Positions 43,761-51,136 of a stretch of DNA of 64,000 nucleotides are shown here, one piece after another. Under the pieces are notes generated by a model. That model searched no databases, was not told the DNA's origin, and saw only the letters and a list, made by a program, of their open reading frames with translations. This DNA is from Flavobacteriales bacterium. GTDB taxonomy: Bacteria; Bacteroidota; Bacteroidia; Flavobacteriales_E; Vicingaceae. Numbering within the stretch: the stretch's first letter is position 1; the number at the start of each line of letters is the position of its first letter. The translations under genes were made by a program, and so were the position numbers. The stretch covers positions 124,001 through 188,000 of the forward strand of contig JACJZD010000004.1 in the NCBI GenBank assembly GCA_020635795.1. Reading direction: 5' to 3'.

Positions 43761-43997
43761 TTAAACTTTAGAAATTAACCATTCTAAATATGTTCTTCTT
43801 TTTTTAGCTTTGATTTCAGATTCTCTTTTTACAGCTTCGCTTCTATTCTCAAAGGTTTCAAAATATTTGATTTGCCAATCAGAAGCACCAAGATTTTTCC
43901 TTGTGTTGTGTTCAGATAATCTGCGTTCCAAATTTTCAGTTTGACCGACATAGTATTTGTCGATATTGGAAGAATATAAGATGTAAACGAAATACAT
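43761..43997 (-). CDS. GIY-YIG nuclease, 78 aa (copy 2, next to tRNA)
   Basis: This gene is base-for-base the same as the gene at 43421-43657. It starts 14 bp after the hairpin that follows the intact tRNA-Ala, and its stop codon TAA touches the TAGAGCG of the tRNA fragment. With no room for a promoter between hairpin and ATG, expression would need read-through from the tRNA transcript. A homing-type or tRNA-processing function is possible; the sequence does not decide. Confidence 0.88.
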   Translation of the reverse strand: MYFVYILYSSNIDKYYVGQTENLERRLSEHNTRKNLGASDWQIKYFETFENRSEAVKRESEIKAKKRRTYLEWLISKV

Positions 43998-44010
43998 AAA
44001 TTAAATAAAA

Positions 44011-44038
44011 AAGCATCAGTCAATTGACGGATGCTTTT
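44011..44038 (-). terminator. Terminator of tRNA-Ala
   Basis: On the minus strand AAAAGCATC-CGTCAATTGACT-GATGCTTTTTT starts 7 bp after the tRNA. The stem and six-T run fit an intrinsic terminator. Confidence 0.8.
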
Positions 44039-44045
44039 AATAAAG

Positions 44046-44119
44046 TGGAGAATATCGGAATCGAACCGACCACCTCTTGCCTGCCAGGCAAGCGCTCTAG
44101 CCAAATGAGCTAATTCCCC
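44046..44119 (-). tRNA. tRNA-Ala (anticodon GGC)
   Basis: All arms fold: acceptor GGGGAAT/ATTCTCC with the alanine identity pair G3-U70, D arm GCTC-ATTTGGCTA-GAGC, anticodon stem CTTGC/GCAAG with loop CTGGCAG (anticodon GGC), variable loop AGGTG, T arm GTCGG-TTCGATT-CCGAT, discriminator A; CCA is not encoded. It reads GCC/GCU alanine codons. A TACATTTA -7-like box lies about 8-15 bp upstream on the minus strand. Confidence 0.95.
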
Positions 44120-44187
44120 AATCGGGTGTAAATGTAATAATTTCTATGTATAGGAGTGATTTTAATATTTTAAAATATAAGGTTTTC

Positions 44188-44889
44188 TTATTTACAGTAT
44201 TTTTCTCTTTCTAAATCTTCTTTGTGGTTCTGACTCTTAGCATATTTCCAATCTAAGCATGCTCCAGACTTATCTCCCAATTCAAATTTTGAATCTGCTC
44301 TTATTCCATAAGCATCAATATTATGTTCATTTAATTCAATAGCTTTAGTACAATCTTCAATCGAACCGACATAATCTTTTAAGTAATATTTAGCCAATCC
44401 TCTATTAAAAAAATAGACCTCATCTTCATTATAAAAAATTGCTAAAGAATAATCTTTTATAGCACCTTCAAAGTCACTTTTGAGGAGCTTAGCATATGCC
44501 CTGCCAGAATATCCATATTCATTTCCACCTGGCAACGAAAGCTCAATTGATTTACTATAATCTTTAATAGCTTTATCATAATCACCTAATGCTACCATGG
44601 AATTACCTCTCCAATTATAATTTATACTATTATTAGGGTCAAAAGCTATTGCTTTAATATAAATAACAATTGCTTCAACATATTTCTTTTCATTATGTTT
44701 ATCAAGTCCTGCCATTGCAAATTCTGCGCTTTTCATACTTTTTTCTTCAGTACTTAATAATTCTTCCTCAGCACTTAATGTATATTCATCGATAACAATA
44801 ACTTCTTCTTTATTCTGTTCTTTATTTTCTAATGAGGAATCAGAACAGCCCATTAAAAGACAACAAATAATTATGGAGTATAGTTTCAT
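44188..44889 (-). CDS. TPR-repeat lipoprotein
   Basis: The 233-aa protein has a lipoprotein signal peptide with lipobox LLMGC (Cys15), an acidic linker, and five to six tetratricopeptide repeats (for example AIVIYIKAIAFDPNNSINYNWRG, AIKDYSKSIELSLPGG, SIEDCTKAIELNEHNIDAYGI). It should be anchored in an envelope membrane and bind other proteins. Its ATG overlaps by 4 bp the stop of a 52-aa membrane protein gene, so the two are coupled; a second small gene stands before that. No specific function can be given. Confidence 0.85.
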   Translation of the reverse strand: MKLYSIIICCLLMGCSDSSLENKEQNKEEVIVIDEYTLSAEEELLSTEEKSMKSAEFAMAGLDKHNEKKYVEAIVIYIKAIAFDPNNSINYNWRGNSMVALGDYDKAIKDYSKSIELSLPGGNEYGYSGRAYAKLLKSDFEGAIKDYSLAIFYNEDEVYFFNRGLAKYYLKDYVGSIEDCTKAIELNEHNIDAYGIRADSKFELGDKSGACLDWKYAKSQNHKEDLEREKYCK

Positions 44890-45044
44890 ATTCTATCTAA
44901 TATAAAGAGAATAGTAAATGTAAGAAGTATAAGAATAACAATCATTATAAGATATCTTAAACATCCACTTCTCCCATTATCTCCATATCTTCCTTTTTGA
45001 CCAATAGGAGCGACGAAAAATTTGGTAACATTACCTAAGCTCAT
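44886..45044 (-). CDS. Small membrane protein, 52 aa
   Basis: The frame encodes MSLGNVTKFFVAPIGQKGRY, then GDNGRSGCLRYL and a hydrophobic C-terminal helix (about residues 31-50) ending LDRI. It overlaps the TPR lipoprotein start by ATGA, which supports real translation. It shares a layout with the next small gene upstream (45066-45236): a polar Gly/Lys start, a KG-Y segment, an NG-GC turn and one terminal membrane helix. I do not recognise a named family. Confidence 0.6.
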   Translation of the reverse strand: MSLGNVTKFFVAPIGQKGRYGDNGRSGCLRYLIMIVILILLTFTILFILDRI

Positions 45045-45065
45045 AGTATAAATATATTAATTTCC

Positions 45066-45236
45066 TTAAAGGAAATACATTATTAAAAATAAACCAATTA
45101 CCACAAGCCCTATAATAATGTATGAAATACAGCCATTATTACTACCTCGAATACCCCAGTAACCACCTTTGTGGTTATTGGTTTTACCAACAAGAGCCTC
45201 TTTTTCACCAAATCCAGTTTTTTCTACTCCAGCCAT
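45066..45236 (-). CDS. Small membrane protein, 56 aa
   Basis: The frame encodes MAGVEKTGFGEKEALVGKTN, then NHKGGYWGIRGSNNGCISY and a C-terminal hydrophobic helix (about residues 37-55, IIIGLVVIGLFLIMYFL). It begins 10 bp after the aldo/keto reductase stop. It looks like a paralogue of the 52-aa protein downstream. The Gly/Trp/Tyr-rich middle before a membrane helix is the distinctive feature. The function is unknown. Confidence 0.6.
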   Translation of the reverse strand: MAGVEKTGFGEKEALVGKTNNHKGGYWGIRGSNNGCISYIIIGLVVIGLFLIMYFL

Positions 45237-45246
45237 TTCTTAAAAT

Positions 45247-46242
45247 TTAAAATGTTGGTATCACAGGCTTGTTATTTAAAATCTTTTCAATTTGTTCGAT
45301 AACGTCAGGTGTTAATTTGTTTTTTGCATCAATGGCTTTAAAGTTTTCTTTAAGTTGAGCAGTTTTACTTGCTCCAAGAATAACCGTGCTCACCTGTTGG
45401 TTTTTTAGACACCAAGCAATAGCTAAAACGGGTAAACTCATTCCCAACTCTTTCGCTAAAACACTTAGTTTTTCAGCTTTTTTAATGTTTTCTTTTTCTA
45501 AAACAGATTTTTTTAACCAATCCATTCCTTCCATGTTAAGTCGAGTTCCTTTTGGGTCTTTATTTTGATTGTATTTACCCGTTAACACTCCCGAAGCTAA
45601 AGGAGACCAAATCGTAGTTCCTAAACCAACCGTTTTATATATTTGGTCAAATTCTACTTCTACTTTTGCTCTGTGTAGCATGTTGTATTGTGGTTGCTCC
45701 ATGGTAGGACCAATTAAATTGTACTGTTTAGCAACCATGTGTGCTTCCATAATTTCTTGAGCACTCCATTCAGATGTTCCCCAGTATAAAATTTTACCTT
45801 GTGTAATGAGGTTGTGCATCGCCCAAACGGTTTCTTCAATGGGTGTATTTTTGTCGGGTCTATGACAGAAAAACAAATCTAAATAATCCACTTTTAGTCT
45901 GTCTAATGCTTGGTGGCAAGCCTCAAAAACATGTTTTCTACTTAAGCCATTTTGGTTGGGTTTTGTATTTTCAGTACCTCTAAAACCAAAAAATACTTTA
46001 CTCGAAACACAATAAGAATCCCTGTCCCATTTCATTTTCTTCAGCACCTTTCCCATCACTATTTCAGATTCTCCACGAGCATAAATTTCGGCGTTATCAA
46101 AAAAATTAACACCATTATCGTAGGCAATTTTCATTAAATCTTCGGCAGTATTGTTTTCTATTTGCTTACCAAAAGTTAACCAACTCCCTAACGATAATTC
46201 ACTCAATTGTAAACCTGACTTTCCTAATCTTCTGTATTCCAT
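45247..46242 (-). CDS. Aldo/keto reductase (Kv-beta-like)
   Basis: The 331-aa protein matches the AKR family: MEYRRLGKSGLQLSELSLGSW, the catalytic Asp/Tyr in FFDNAEIYARGESE, the Lys in SSKVFFG and His in FFCHRPDKN, with the NADPH-binding end VILGASKTAQLKENF. The wording is closest to the potassium-channel beta-subunit-like branch (YghZ-like). A K+ channel gene is present at 8.9 kb, but nothing links them. The two small membrane genes and the TPR lipoprotein follow closely on the same strand. Confidence 0.9.
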   Translation of the reverse strand: MEYRRLGKSGLQLSELSLGSWLTFGKQIENNTAEDLMKIAYDNGVNFFDNAEIYARGESEIVMGKVLKKMKWDRDSYCVSSKVFFGFRGTENTKPNQNGLSRKHVFEACHQALDRLKVDYLDLFFCHRPDKNTPIEETVWAMHNLITQGKILYWGTSEWSAQEIMEAHMVAKQYNLIGPTMEQPQYNMLHRAKVEVEFDQIYKTVGLGTTIWSPLASGVLTGKYNQNKDPKGTRLNMEGMDWLKKSVLEKENIKKAEKLSVLAKELGMSLPVLAIAWCLKNQQVSTVILGASKTAQLKENFKAIDAKNKLTPDVIEQIEKILNNKPVIPTF

Positions 46243-46314
46243 TTTTAAAATTCTATTTGTTTTATTTGCTTTAAAGGTATTAAAAATTATAAATTTGAGG
46301 AAACAAAAGCAGGT

Positions 46315-46740
46315 ATGTCAGATAAAATAAACTCAAACAAAGCACCAAAACCAATGGGGTTATATCCTCATGCTCGTAAGGTGGGTAATTTATTGTTTTT
46401 ATCGGGTGTTGGTCCGAGAGCAGCTGGTTCGGGTAGCGAAGAAGCCAACATACCAGGCTTAAAGTATGATAAAAACGGTAACTACGAGGCTTTTGATTTT
46501 GAAGCTCAATGCCGTTCGGTGTTTGATAATGTTAGAGTAATTTTAGAAGAATCTGGTTCTGACTGGGATAAAATTGTGGATGTTACAGTTTTTTTAACTG
46601 ACATGAAACGTGATTTTAAAACCTACAACCGAGTTTATGCCGAATATTTTAATACCAATCAGCCTTGTAGAACTACCGTTGAGGTAAATGCATTGCCATC
46701 ACCAATTTGTATTGAATTAAAGTGTATTGCTACAATTTAA
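46315..46740 (+). CDS. RidA-family enamine/imine deaminase
   Basis: The 141-aa protein shows the RidA fold phrases GLYPHARKVGNLLFLSGVGPR, FDNVRVILEESGSDWDKIVDVTVFLTDM and PCRTTVEVNALPSP, the last with the conserved arginine that binds the substrate carboxylate. RidA proteins hydrolyse reactive enamines or imines; some in this size class act on 2-aminomuconate in tryptophan breakdown, and no such pathway genes are here. It ends 4 bp inside the convergent neighbour. Confidence 0.88.
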   Translation: MSDKINSNKAPKPMGLYPHARKVGNLLFLSGVGPRAAGSGSEEANIPGLKYDKNGNYEAFDFEAQCRSVFDNVRVILEESGSDWDKIVDVTVFLTDMKRDFKTYNRVYAEYFNTNQPCRTTVEVNALPSPICIELKCIATI

Positions 46741-47117
46741 TTTAAATGTGATTTAGCCCATATTAAAGCTTTTGTTTTAGAGCTAAATACTTTAATGGGA
46801 TGAATGTCTTTGTTTGATTTCATGAAGAAATTTGAAATTATACGTTGTGCTAAACTTTGTACAACAATAGCTAAAGCCTTTCTATTTTTAATGTGTTCGT
46901 CATTTGAAGAAATTTCTCTAGCTTCTTTTGTAATGATAGTATGGTTTCCTGCTTCATAAACAGAAACATAGCATTTTCCTCCCGTCATTTCTTCAGTAAC
47001 TTTTCTTAATTCAACAACATCTTCTATCTCAATTTCCACATCATCTTTGTATCTAACATTGATTACGCCCTCTTCTAATAAGGAGCAAAAGGCTTTATGT
47101 AATTCTACGGTTTTCAT
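46737..47117 (-). CDS. STAS/SpoIIAA-like small protein
   Basis: The 126-aa soluble protein has an alpha/beta pattern with a strand VEIEIEDVVELRKVTEEMTGG, a central Lys/Ala-rich helix (KALAIVVQSLAQRIISNFFM) and a C-terminal HPIKVFSSKTKALIWAKSHL. This resembles the STAS-like (SpoIIAA/SEC14-like) proteins found singly in Bacteroidota. The family assignment is from overall pattern only. Its promoter must lie in 47118-47190, back to back with that of ileS. Confidence 0.6.
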   Translation of the reverse strand: MKTVELHKAFCSLLEEGVINVRYKDDVEIEIEDVVELRKVTEEMTGGKCYVSVYEAGNHTIITKEAREISSNDEHIKNRKALAIVVQSLAQRIISNFFMKSNKDIHPIKVFSSKTKALIWAKSHLN

Positions 47118-47163
47118 TTTTCTAAACCAAAGATAATCAAATAACTAACAGTGAATTATTACT

Positions 47164-47197
47164 TGAATTAAAAGTTTATTAAAATTCGTTAATTTCG
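47164..47197 (+). promoter_or_regulatory. Putative promoter of ileS
   Basis: TTG at 47164-47166 and TAATTTCG at 47190-47197 are 23 bp apart, a wide but possible spacing. The same TAATTTCGCG lies before the SiaC-like gene. The leader to the ATG at 47220 would be about 17 nt. Confidence 0.4.
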
Positions 47198-47219
47198 CGT
47201 TTCGAAATTAGCCTTAAAA

Positions 47220-50200
47220 ATGAGCAAATACACAGAATATAAAGGATTAAACCTGCCAAATGTTGCCAAAGAAGTATTGGATAGATGGGAGGAAAACAAG
47301 GTTTTTGAAAAAAGCGTTGAAACCAGAGAAGGGAACAAACCTTTTGTCTTTTTTGAAGGACCTCCTTCAGCAAATGGGTTACCAGGTATTCACCACGTTA
47401 TGGGGCGTGCTATAAAAGATATTTTTTGTCGCTACAAAACATTAAAAGGCTATCAAGTTAAACGTAAAGCTGGTTGGGATACGCACGGTTTACCAGTAGA
47501 GTTGGGAGTTGAAAAAGAATTGGGAATTACCAAAGAAGATATCGGAAAAAAAATTACAGTTGAAGAATACAACAATGCTTGTAAAGAAGCCGTAATGCGT
47601 TACACCGATATTTGGAACAACCTTACCAAACAAATGGGGTATTGGGTGGATATGAACGACCCATACATTACTTACGAAAACAAATACATAGAGTCGGTTT
47701 GGTGGTTGTTGGGTGAGTTGTACAAGAAAAACTTGTTGTACAAAGGTTATACCATCCAACCTTATTCACCTGCTGCAGGTACAGGTTTAAGCTCGCACGA
47801 GTTAAACCAACCGGGTTGTTACAAAGATGTAAAAGATACAACGGTTGTAGCGCAGTTTAAAAGCCCCCTAACCCCCGAAGGGGGAATGGAAAATTCCATT
47901 AGCAAGGCTTTTAATTTGGATAGCGCGTTGGCAAATTCCTCCCCTTCGGGGAGGTTGGGTGGGGCTTTCTTCCTAGCGTGGACAACCACACCTTGGACTT
48001 TACCATCGAATACAGCGTTGGCTGTTGGAAAAAATATTGATTATGTGTTGGTAGAAACCTTTAATCAATATACATTTTTACCAGTAAAATTGGTTTTAGC
48101 TAAAAACTTGGTGGCTAAACAATTTTCAAAACCTTATTTTGAAAGTGTTTCTGAGGAAGATTTTCAAAATTTTAAAGATGGAGATAAAACCATTCCTTAT
48201 AAAATTTTAGCTGAATGTAAAGGTTCAGATTTAGTAGATATCCAATACGAACAATTATTGCCTTATGCATTACCTTATGAAAATGCTGATAAAGCTTTTA
48301 GAGTAATACCTGGAGATTTTGTAACTACCGAAGATGGAACAGGTATCGTACACATTGCTCCAACTTTTGGTGCTGATGATGCTAAAGTGGCTAAAGAAGC
48401 AGGAGTTCCACCAATGTTGGTGTTAGATGAGAACGGAAATGCAGTTCCTTTAGTTGATTTACAAGGTAGATTCCGACCAGAAATGGGTGAGTTTGCAGGT
48501 AAATTTGTGAAGAACGAATATTACAATACAGGGGAAGAGCCAGAGAAATCGGTTGATGTAGAAATTGCTATTAAACTGAAAGAAGAAAATAAGGCGTTTA
48601 AAGTTGAAAAATACGAACACAGTTATCCGCATTGTTGGAGAACTGATAAGCCTGTTTTATATTACCCATTAGATTCATGGTTTATTAAATCTACTGCGGT
48701 TAAAGAGCGTATGATTGCCTTGAACAAAACCATTAACTGGAAACCTGAAAGTACAGGTACAGGAAGGTTTGGTAATTGGTTAGAGAACTTGAACGATTGG
48801 AATTTATCGCGTTCGCGTTATTGGGGAATCCCCATTCCAATTTGGAGAACAGAAGATGGTGCGGAGGCAATTTGTATTTCTTCGGTTGAGCAATTAAAAG
48901 GAGAAATAGAAAAATCAATGTCAGCAGGGTTAATGATTAAAAACCCATTGGCTGATTTTGTTGTTGGTGATATGACCAAAGCCAATTATGATAAATTCGA
49001 TTTGCATAAAAATTATGTGGATGAGGTAATCTTGGTTTCTGCATCGGGTAAACCCATGAAACGCGAAACTGATTTAATTGATGTTTGGTTTGATTCGGGT
49101 TCTATGCCAACAGCACAGTTGCATTACCCTTTCGAAAATAAAGACTTGATTGAAAAAGAACATTTAGGTGTTGCCGACTTTATTGCTGAAGGTGTTGACC
49201 AAACTAGAGGTTGGTTTTTTACGCTTCATGCGATAGCAACTATGGTTTTTGATAATATTGCATACAAAAATGTGGTTTCAAACGGTTTGGTGTTAGACAA
49301 AAACGGACAAAAAATGTCTAAACGTTTAGGAAATGCTATCGACCCATTTGAAACATTGGATAAGTATGGTCCTGATGCTACTCGTTGGTACATGATTACC
49401 AATGCCCAACCTTGGGATAATTTACGATTTGATATTGATGGAATAGCTGAAGTTCAACGTAAGTTTTTTGGAACATTATACAACACTTACGGTTTCTTTG
49501 CTTTGTATGCCAATCTTGATGGGTTTAAGTACCAAGAAGCTGAAATTGCATTAGAAAAACGACCAGAAATTGATCGTTGGATCATTTCAAAACTCAACTC
49601 CTTAATCAAAGAAGTGGATGAGTTGTACAACACTTACGAGCCTACAAAAGCTGGTCGTGCTGTTCAAGAATTTGTAAACGACCATTTAAGTAATTGGTAC
49701 GTTCGTTTGTGTAGAAGACGTTTCTGGAAAGGAGATTATTCTGAAGATAAAATTGCAGCGTATCAAACCTTGTATCGTTGTTTGGAAGTAGTGGCTCAAT
49801 TATCATCACCAATTGCACCATTTTATTCCGATAAATTGTATACCGATTTAAGCAAAATTAGTGGTAAAGGAAATGCTGTATCAGTGCATTTGTCCGATTT
49901 TCCTGCGGCAAACGAAAGTTATATTGATGTTGATTTAGAGCAACGAATGGAAATTGCTCAGCAAGTTTCGTCGATGGTATTGAGTTTGAGAAAAAAAGAA
50001 CAGATAAAAGTTCGTCAGCCCTTGCAAAAAATAATGGTGCCAATTTTAGATGAAAAATTTAAACGTCAATTACAGGATGTTGCTGATTTGATTCTTTCTG
50101 AAGTTAATGTTAAAGAAATTGAATATTTAGAAGATACAGCGGGAGTTTTGGTGAAAAGCATTAAACCAAATTTTAAGACTTTAGGTCCTAAATATGGTAA

Positions 50201-50684
50201 AATCATGAAACAAATAGCTGCTGTTGTTACTCAGTTTAATCAGGATGATATCCAAAATTTTGAAAAAAACAATGGAGTAAAACTGACTGTTGAAGGAGAA
50301 GAAGTAGTGTTAGATAACAACGATGTTGAAATTGCCACACAAGATATCCCAGGATGGTTGGTGGTTACCGAAAATGGATTAACAGTGGCCTTAGATATAA
50401 CACTTTCTCAAGAATTAAAAGAAGAAGGAATTGCTCGTGAGTTTATTAATAGAATTCAAAACTTGCGAAAAGACAGCGGTTTTGAAGTAACGGATAAAAT
50501 TTCGCTTAAAATTGTAAAACACGACGAAATAAATGAAGCAATAATTAAGAATAAAAATTATATTTGCTCTGAAACTTTAACCAATAAATTAGATTTAGTA
50601 GAAGTTTTAGAACAAAATAACGGAGTTCTCGTAGAATTGGACGAAAATGTGTCTACGTTAATCTCGATAGATAAATTAAATTAA
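47220..50684 (+). CDS. ileS: Isoleucyl-tRNA synthetase
   Basis: The 1154-aa class I synthetase charges tRNA-Ile. Present are the ATP site FEGPPSANGLPGIHHVMGRA (HIGH equivalent, near residue 58), the editing-site peptide FLAWTTTPWTLPSN, the zinc-independent middle, WISKLNSL and the KMSKS equivalent GQKMSKRLGN. Residues 215-249 are an insertion encoded by a palindromic repeat element (see separate entry), placed just before the editing peptide. DksA-like and lspA genes follow. TilS, which creates the minor tRNA-Ile substrate, is also in this window. Confidence 0.96.
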   Translation: MSKYTEYKGLNLPNVAKEVLDRWEENKVFEKSVETREGNKPFVFFEGPPSANGLPGIHHVMGRAIKDIFCRYKTLKGYQVKRKAGWDTHGLPVELGVEKELGITKEDIGKKITVEEYNNACKEAVMRYTDIWNNLTKQMGYWVDMNDPYITYENKYIESVWWLLGELYKKNLLYKGYTIQPYSPAAGTGLSSHELNQPGCYKDVKDTTVVAQFKSPLTPEGGMENSISKAFNLDSALANSSPSGRLGGAFFLAWTTTPWTLPSNTALAVGKNIDYVLVETFNQYTFLPVKLVLAKNLVAKQFSKPYFESVSEEDFQNFKDGDKTIPYKILAECKGSDLVDIQYEQLLPYALPYENADKAFRVIPGDFVTTEDGTGIVHIAPTFGADDAKVAKEAGVPPMLVLDENGNAVPLVDLQGRFRPEMGEFAGKFVKNEYYNTGEEPEKSVDVEIAIKLKEENKAFKVEKYEHSYPHCWRTDKPVLYYPLDSWFIKSTAVKERMIALNKTINWKPESTGTGRFGNWLENLNDWNLSRSRYWGIPIPIWRTEDGAEAICISSVEQLKGEIEKSMSAGLMIKNPLADFVVGDMTKANYDKFDLHKNYVDEVILVSASGKPMKRETDLIDVWFDSGSMPTAQLHYPFENKDLIEKEHLGVADFIAEGVDQTRGWFFTLHAIATMVFDNIAYKNVVSNGLVLDKNGQKMSKRLGNAIDPFETLDKYGPDATRWYMITNAQPWDNLRFDIDGIAEVQRKFFGTLYNTYGFFALYANLDGFKYQEAEIALEKRPEIDRWIISKLNSLIKEVDELYNTYEPTKAGRAVQEFVNDHLSNWYVRLCRRRFWKGDYSEDKIAAYQTLYRCLEVVAQLSSPIAPFYSDKLYTDLSKISGKGNAVSVHLSDFPAANESYIDVDLEQRMEIAQQVSSMVLSLRKKEQIKVRQPLQKIMVPILDEKFKRQLQDVADLILSEVNVKEIEYLEDTAGVLVKSIKPNFKTLGPKYGKIMKQIAAVVTQFNQDDIQNFEKNNGVKLTVEGEEVVLDNNDVEIATQDIPGWLVVTENGLTVALDITLSQELKEEGIAREFINRIQNLRKDSGFEVTDKISLKIVKHDEINEAIIKNKNYICSETLTNKLDLVEVLEQNNGVLVELDENVSTLISIDKLN
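47860..47968 (+). repeat. Palindromic repeat element inside ileS, translated in frame
   Basis: The 109-bp element has inverted ends AAAGCCCC and GGGGCTTT. The left arm (AAAGCCCCCTAACCCCCGAA...) and the reverse complement of the right arm (AAAGCCCCACCCAACCTCCC...) are relatives, and each has an inner hairpin (CCCCCGAAGGGGG; CTCCCCTTCGGGGAG). It is the same class as the intergenic elements at 24.2, 26.8, 28.1 and 43.25 kb. Of the three forward frames only the one used by ileS is free of stops; the others meet TAA or TAG within the element. Confidence 0.85.
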
Positions 50685-50690
50685 AACGAT

Positions 50691-51068
50691 ATGGCAGAAA
50701 AAAATAGATATACAGACGAAGAATTGGCAATGTTTAAAGCCTTGATTGAAAAAAAAGTTGAAGCAGCTAAGTTAGATTTAGATGGTTTAAAATCTTCTTT
50801 ATCTCATGCTGATGATAATGGTACAAACGACACCTTACATTCTTTTAATATGATGGAAGATGGTGCGGGAACATTATCTAGAGAGGAAGTGGCTCAGTTA
50901 GCACAGCGTCAAGAAAAATTTGTAAAAAACTTAGAAAACGCTTTGATTAGAATTCAAAACAAAACCTATGGTATTTGTAGAGTTACAGGTAAATTAATCA
51001 AAAAAGAACGATTAATGGCAGTACCTCACGCAACATTAAGTATTGAAGCTAAAGAAGCTCAAGGATAA
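50691..51068 (+). CDS. TraR/DksA-family protein without zinc cysteines
   Basis: The 125-aa protein has the coiled-coil N-terminal half and the C-terminal globular motif YGICRVTGKLIKKERLMAVPHATL of the DksA/TraR family, which binds RNA polymerase through its secondary channel. Of the four zinc cysteines normally present, only the first remains; the others are Thr or similar. A zinc-free form is known in the family, so it can still be functional. It starts 6 bp after ileS and is followed by a terminator. Confidence 0.85.
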   Translation: MAEKNRYTDEELAMFKALIEKKVEAAKLDLDGLKSSLSHADDNGTNDTLHSFNMMEDGAGTLSREEVAQLAQRQEKFVKNLENALIRIQNKTYGICRVTGKLIKKERLMAVPHATLSIEAKEAQG

Positions 51069-51089
51069 TTAAAAAAATAAAAAGTGTTA

Positions 51090-51128
51090 AAAGTCGCTTC
51101 ATTGTTTAACTTTGAAGCGATTTTTTTT
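51090..51128 (+). terminator. Intrinsic terminator after the DksA-like gene
   Basis: TCGCTTC (51094-51100) and GAAGCGA (51114-51120) pair around a 13-base loop, followed by eight T. Confidence 0.85.
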
Positions 51129-51136
51129 AATCATCC

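Larger units (their letters stand above)
43345..44075 (-). repeat. Tandem repeat, 340-bp period: GIY-YIG gene + tRNA-Ala 3' fragment + hairpin
   Basis: Bases 43345-43684 and 43685-44024 are identical over all 340 positions, and the match runs on into a third partial copy up to 44075, where it becomes the 3' half of the intact tRNA-Ala. Read on the minus strand the order is tRNA-Ala, hairpin, [nuclease gene, tRNA fragment, hairpin] twice. Full identity, including wobble positions, means the duplication is very recent or kept uniform by conversion. Confidence 0.95.

Noticed and set aside
43345..44075. CRISPR-like array
   Set aside because: The period is 340 bp, the whole unit including a gene is repeated, and there are no short repeats with variable spacers.
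43489..44104. Second minus-strand frames of 84-91 codons over the GIY-YIG/tRNA units
   Set aside because: They overlap the true GIY-YIG frame out of phase, run through the tRNA sequence and give no recognisable product.
47860..47968. Frameshift or assembly error in ileS
   Set aside because: The frame stays open, both flanks are normal IleRS sequence, and the inserted DNA matches a repeat class seen elsewhere in the window.
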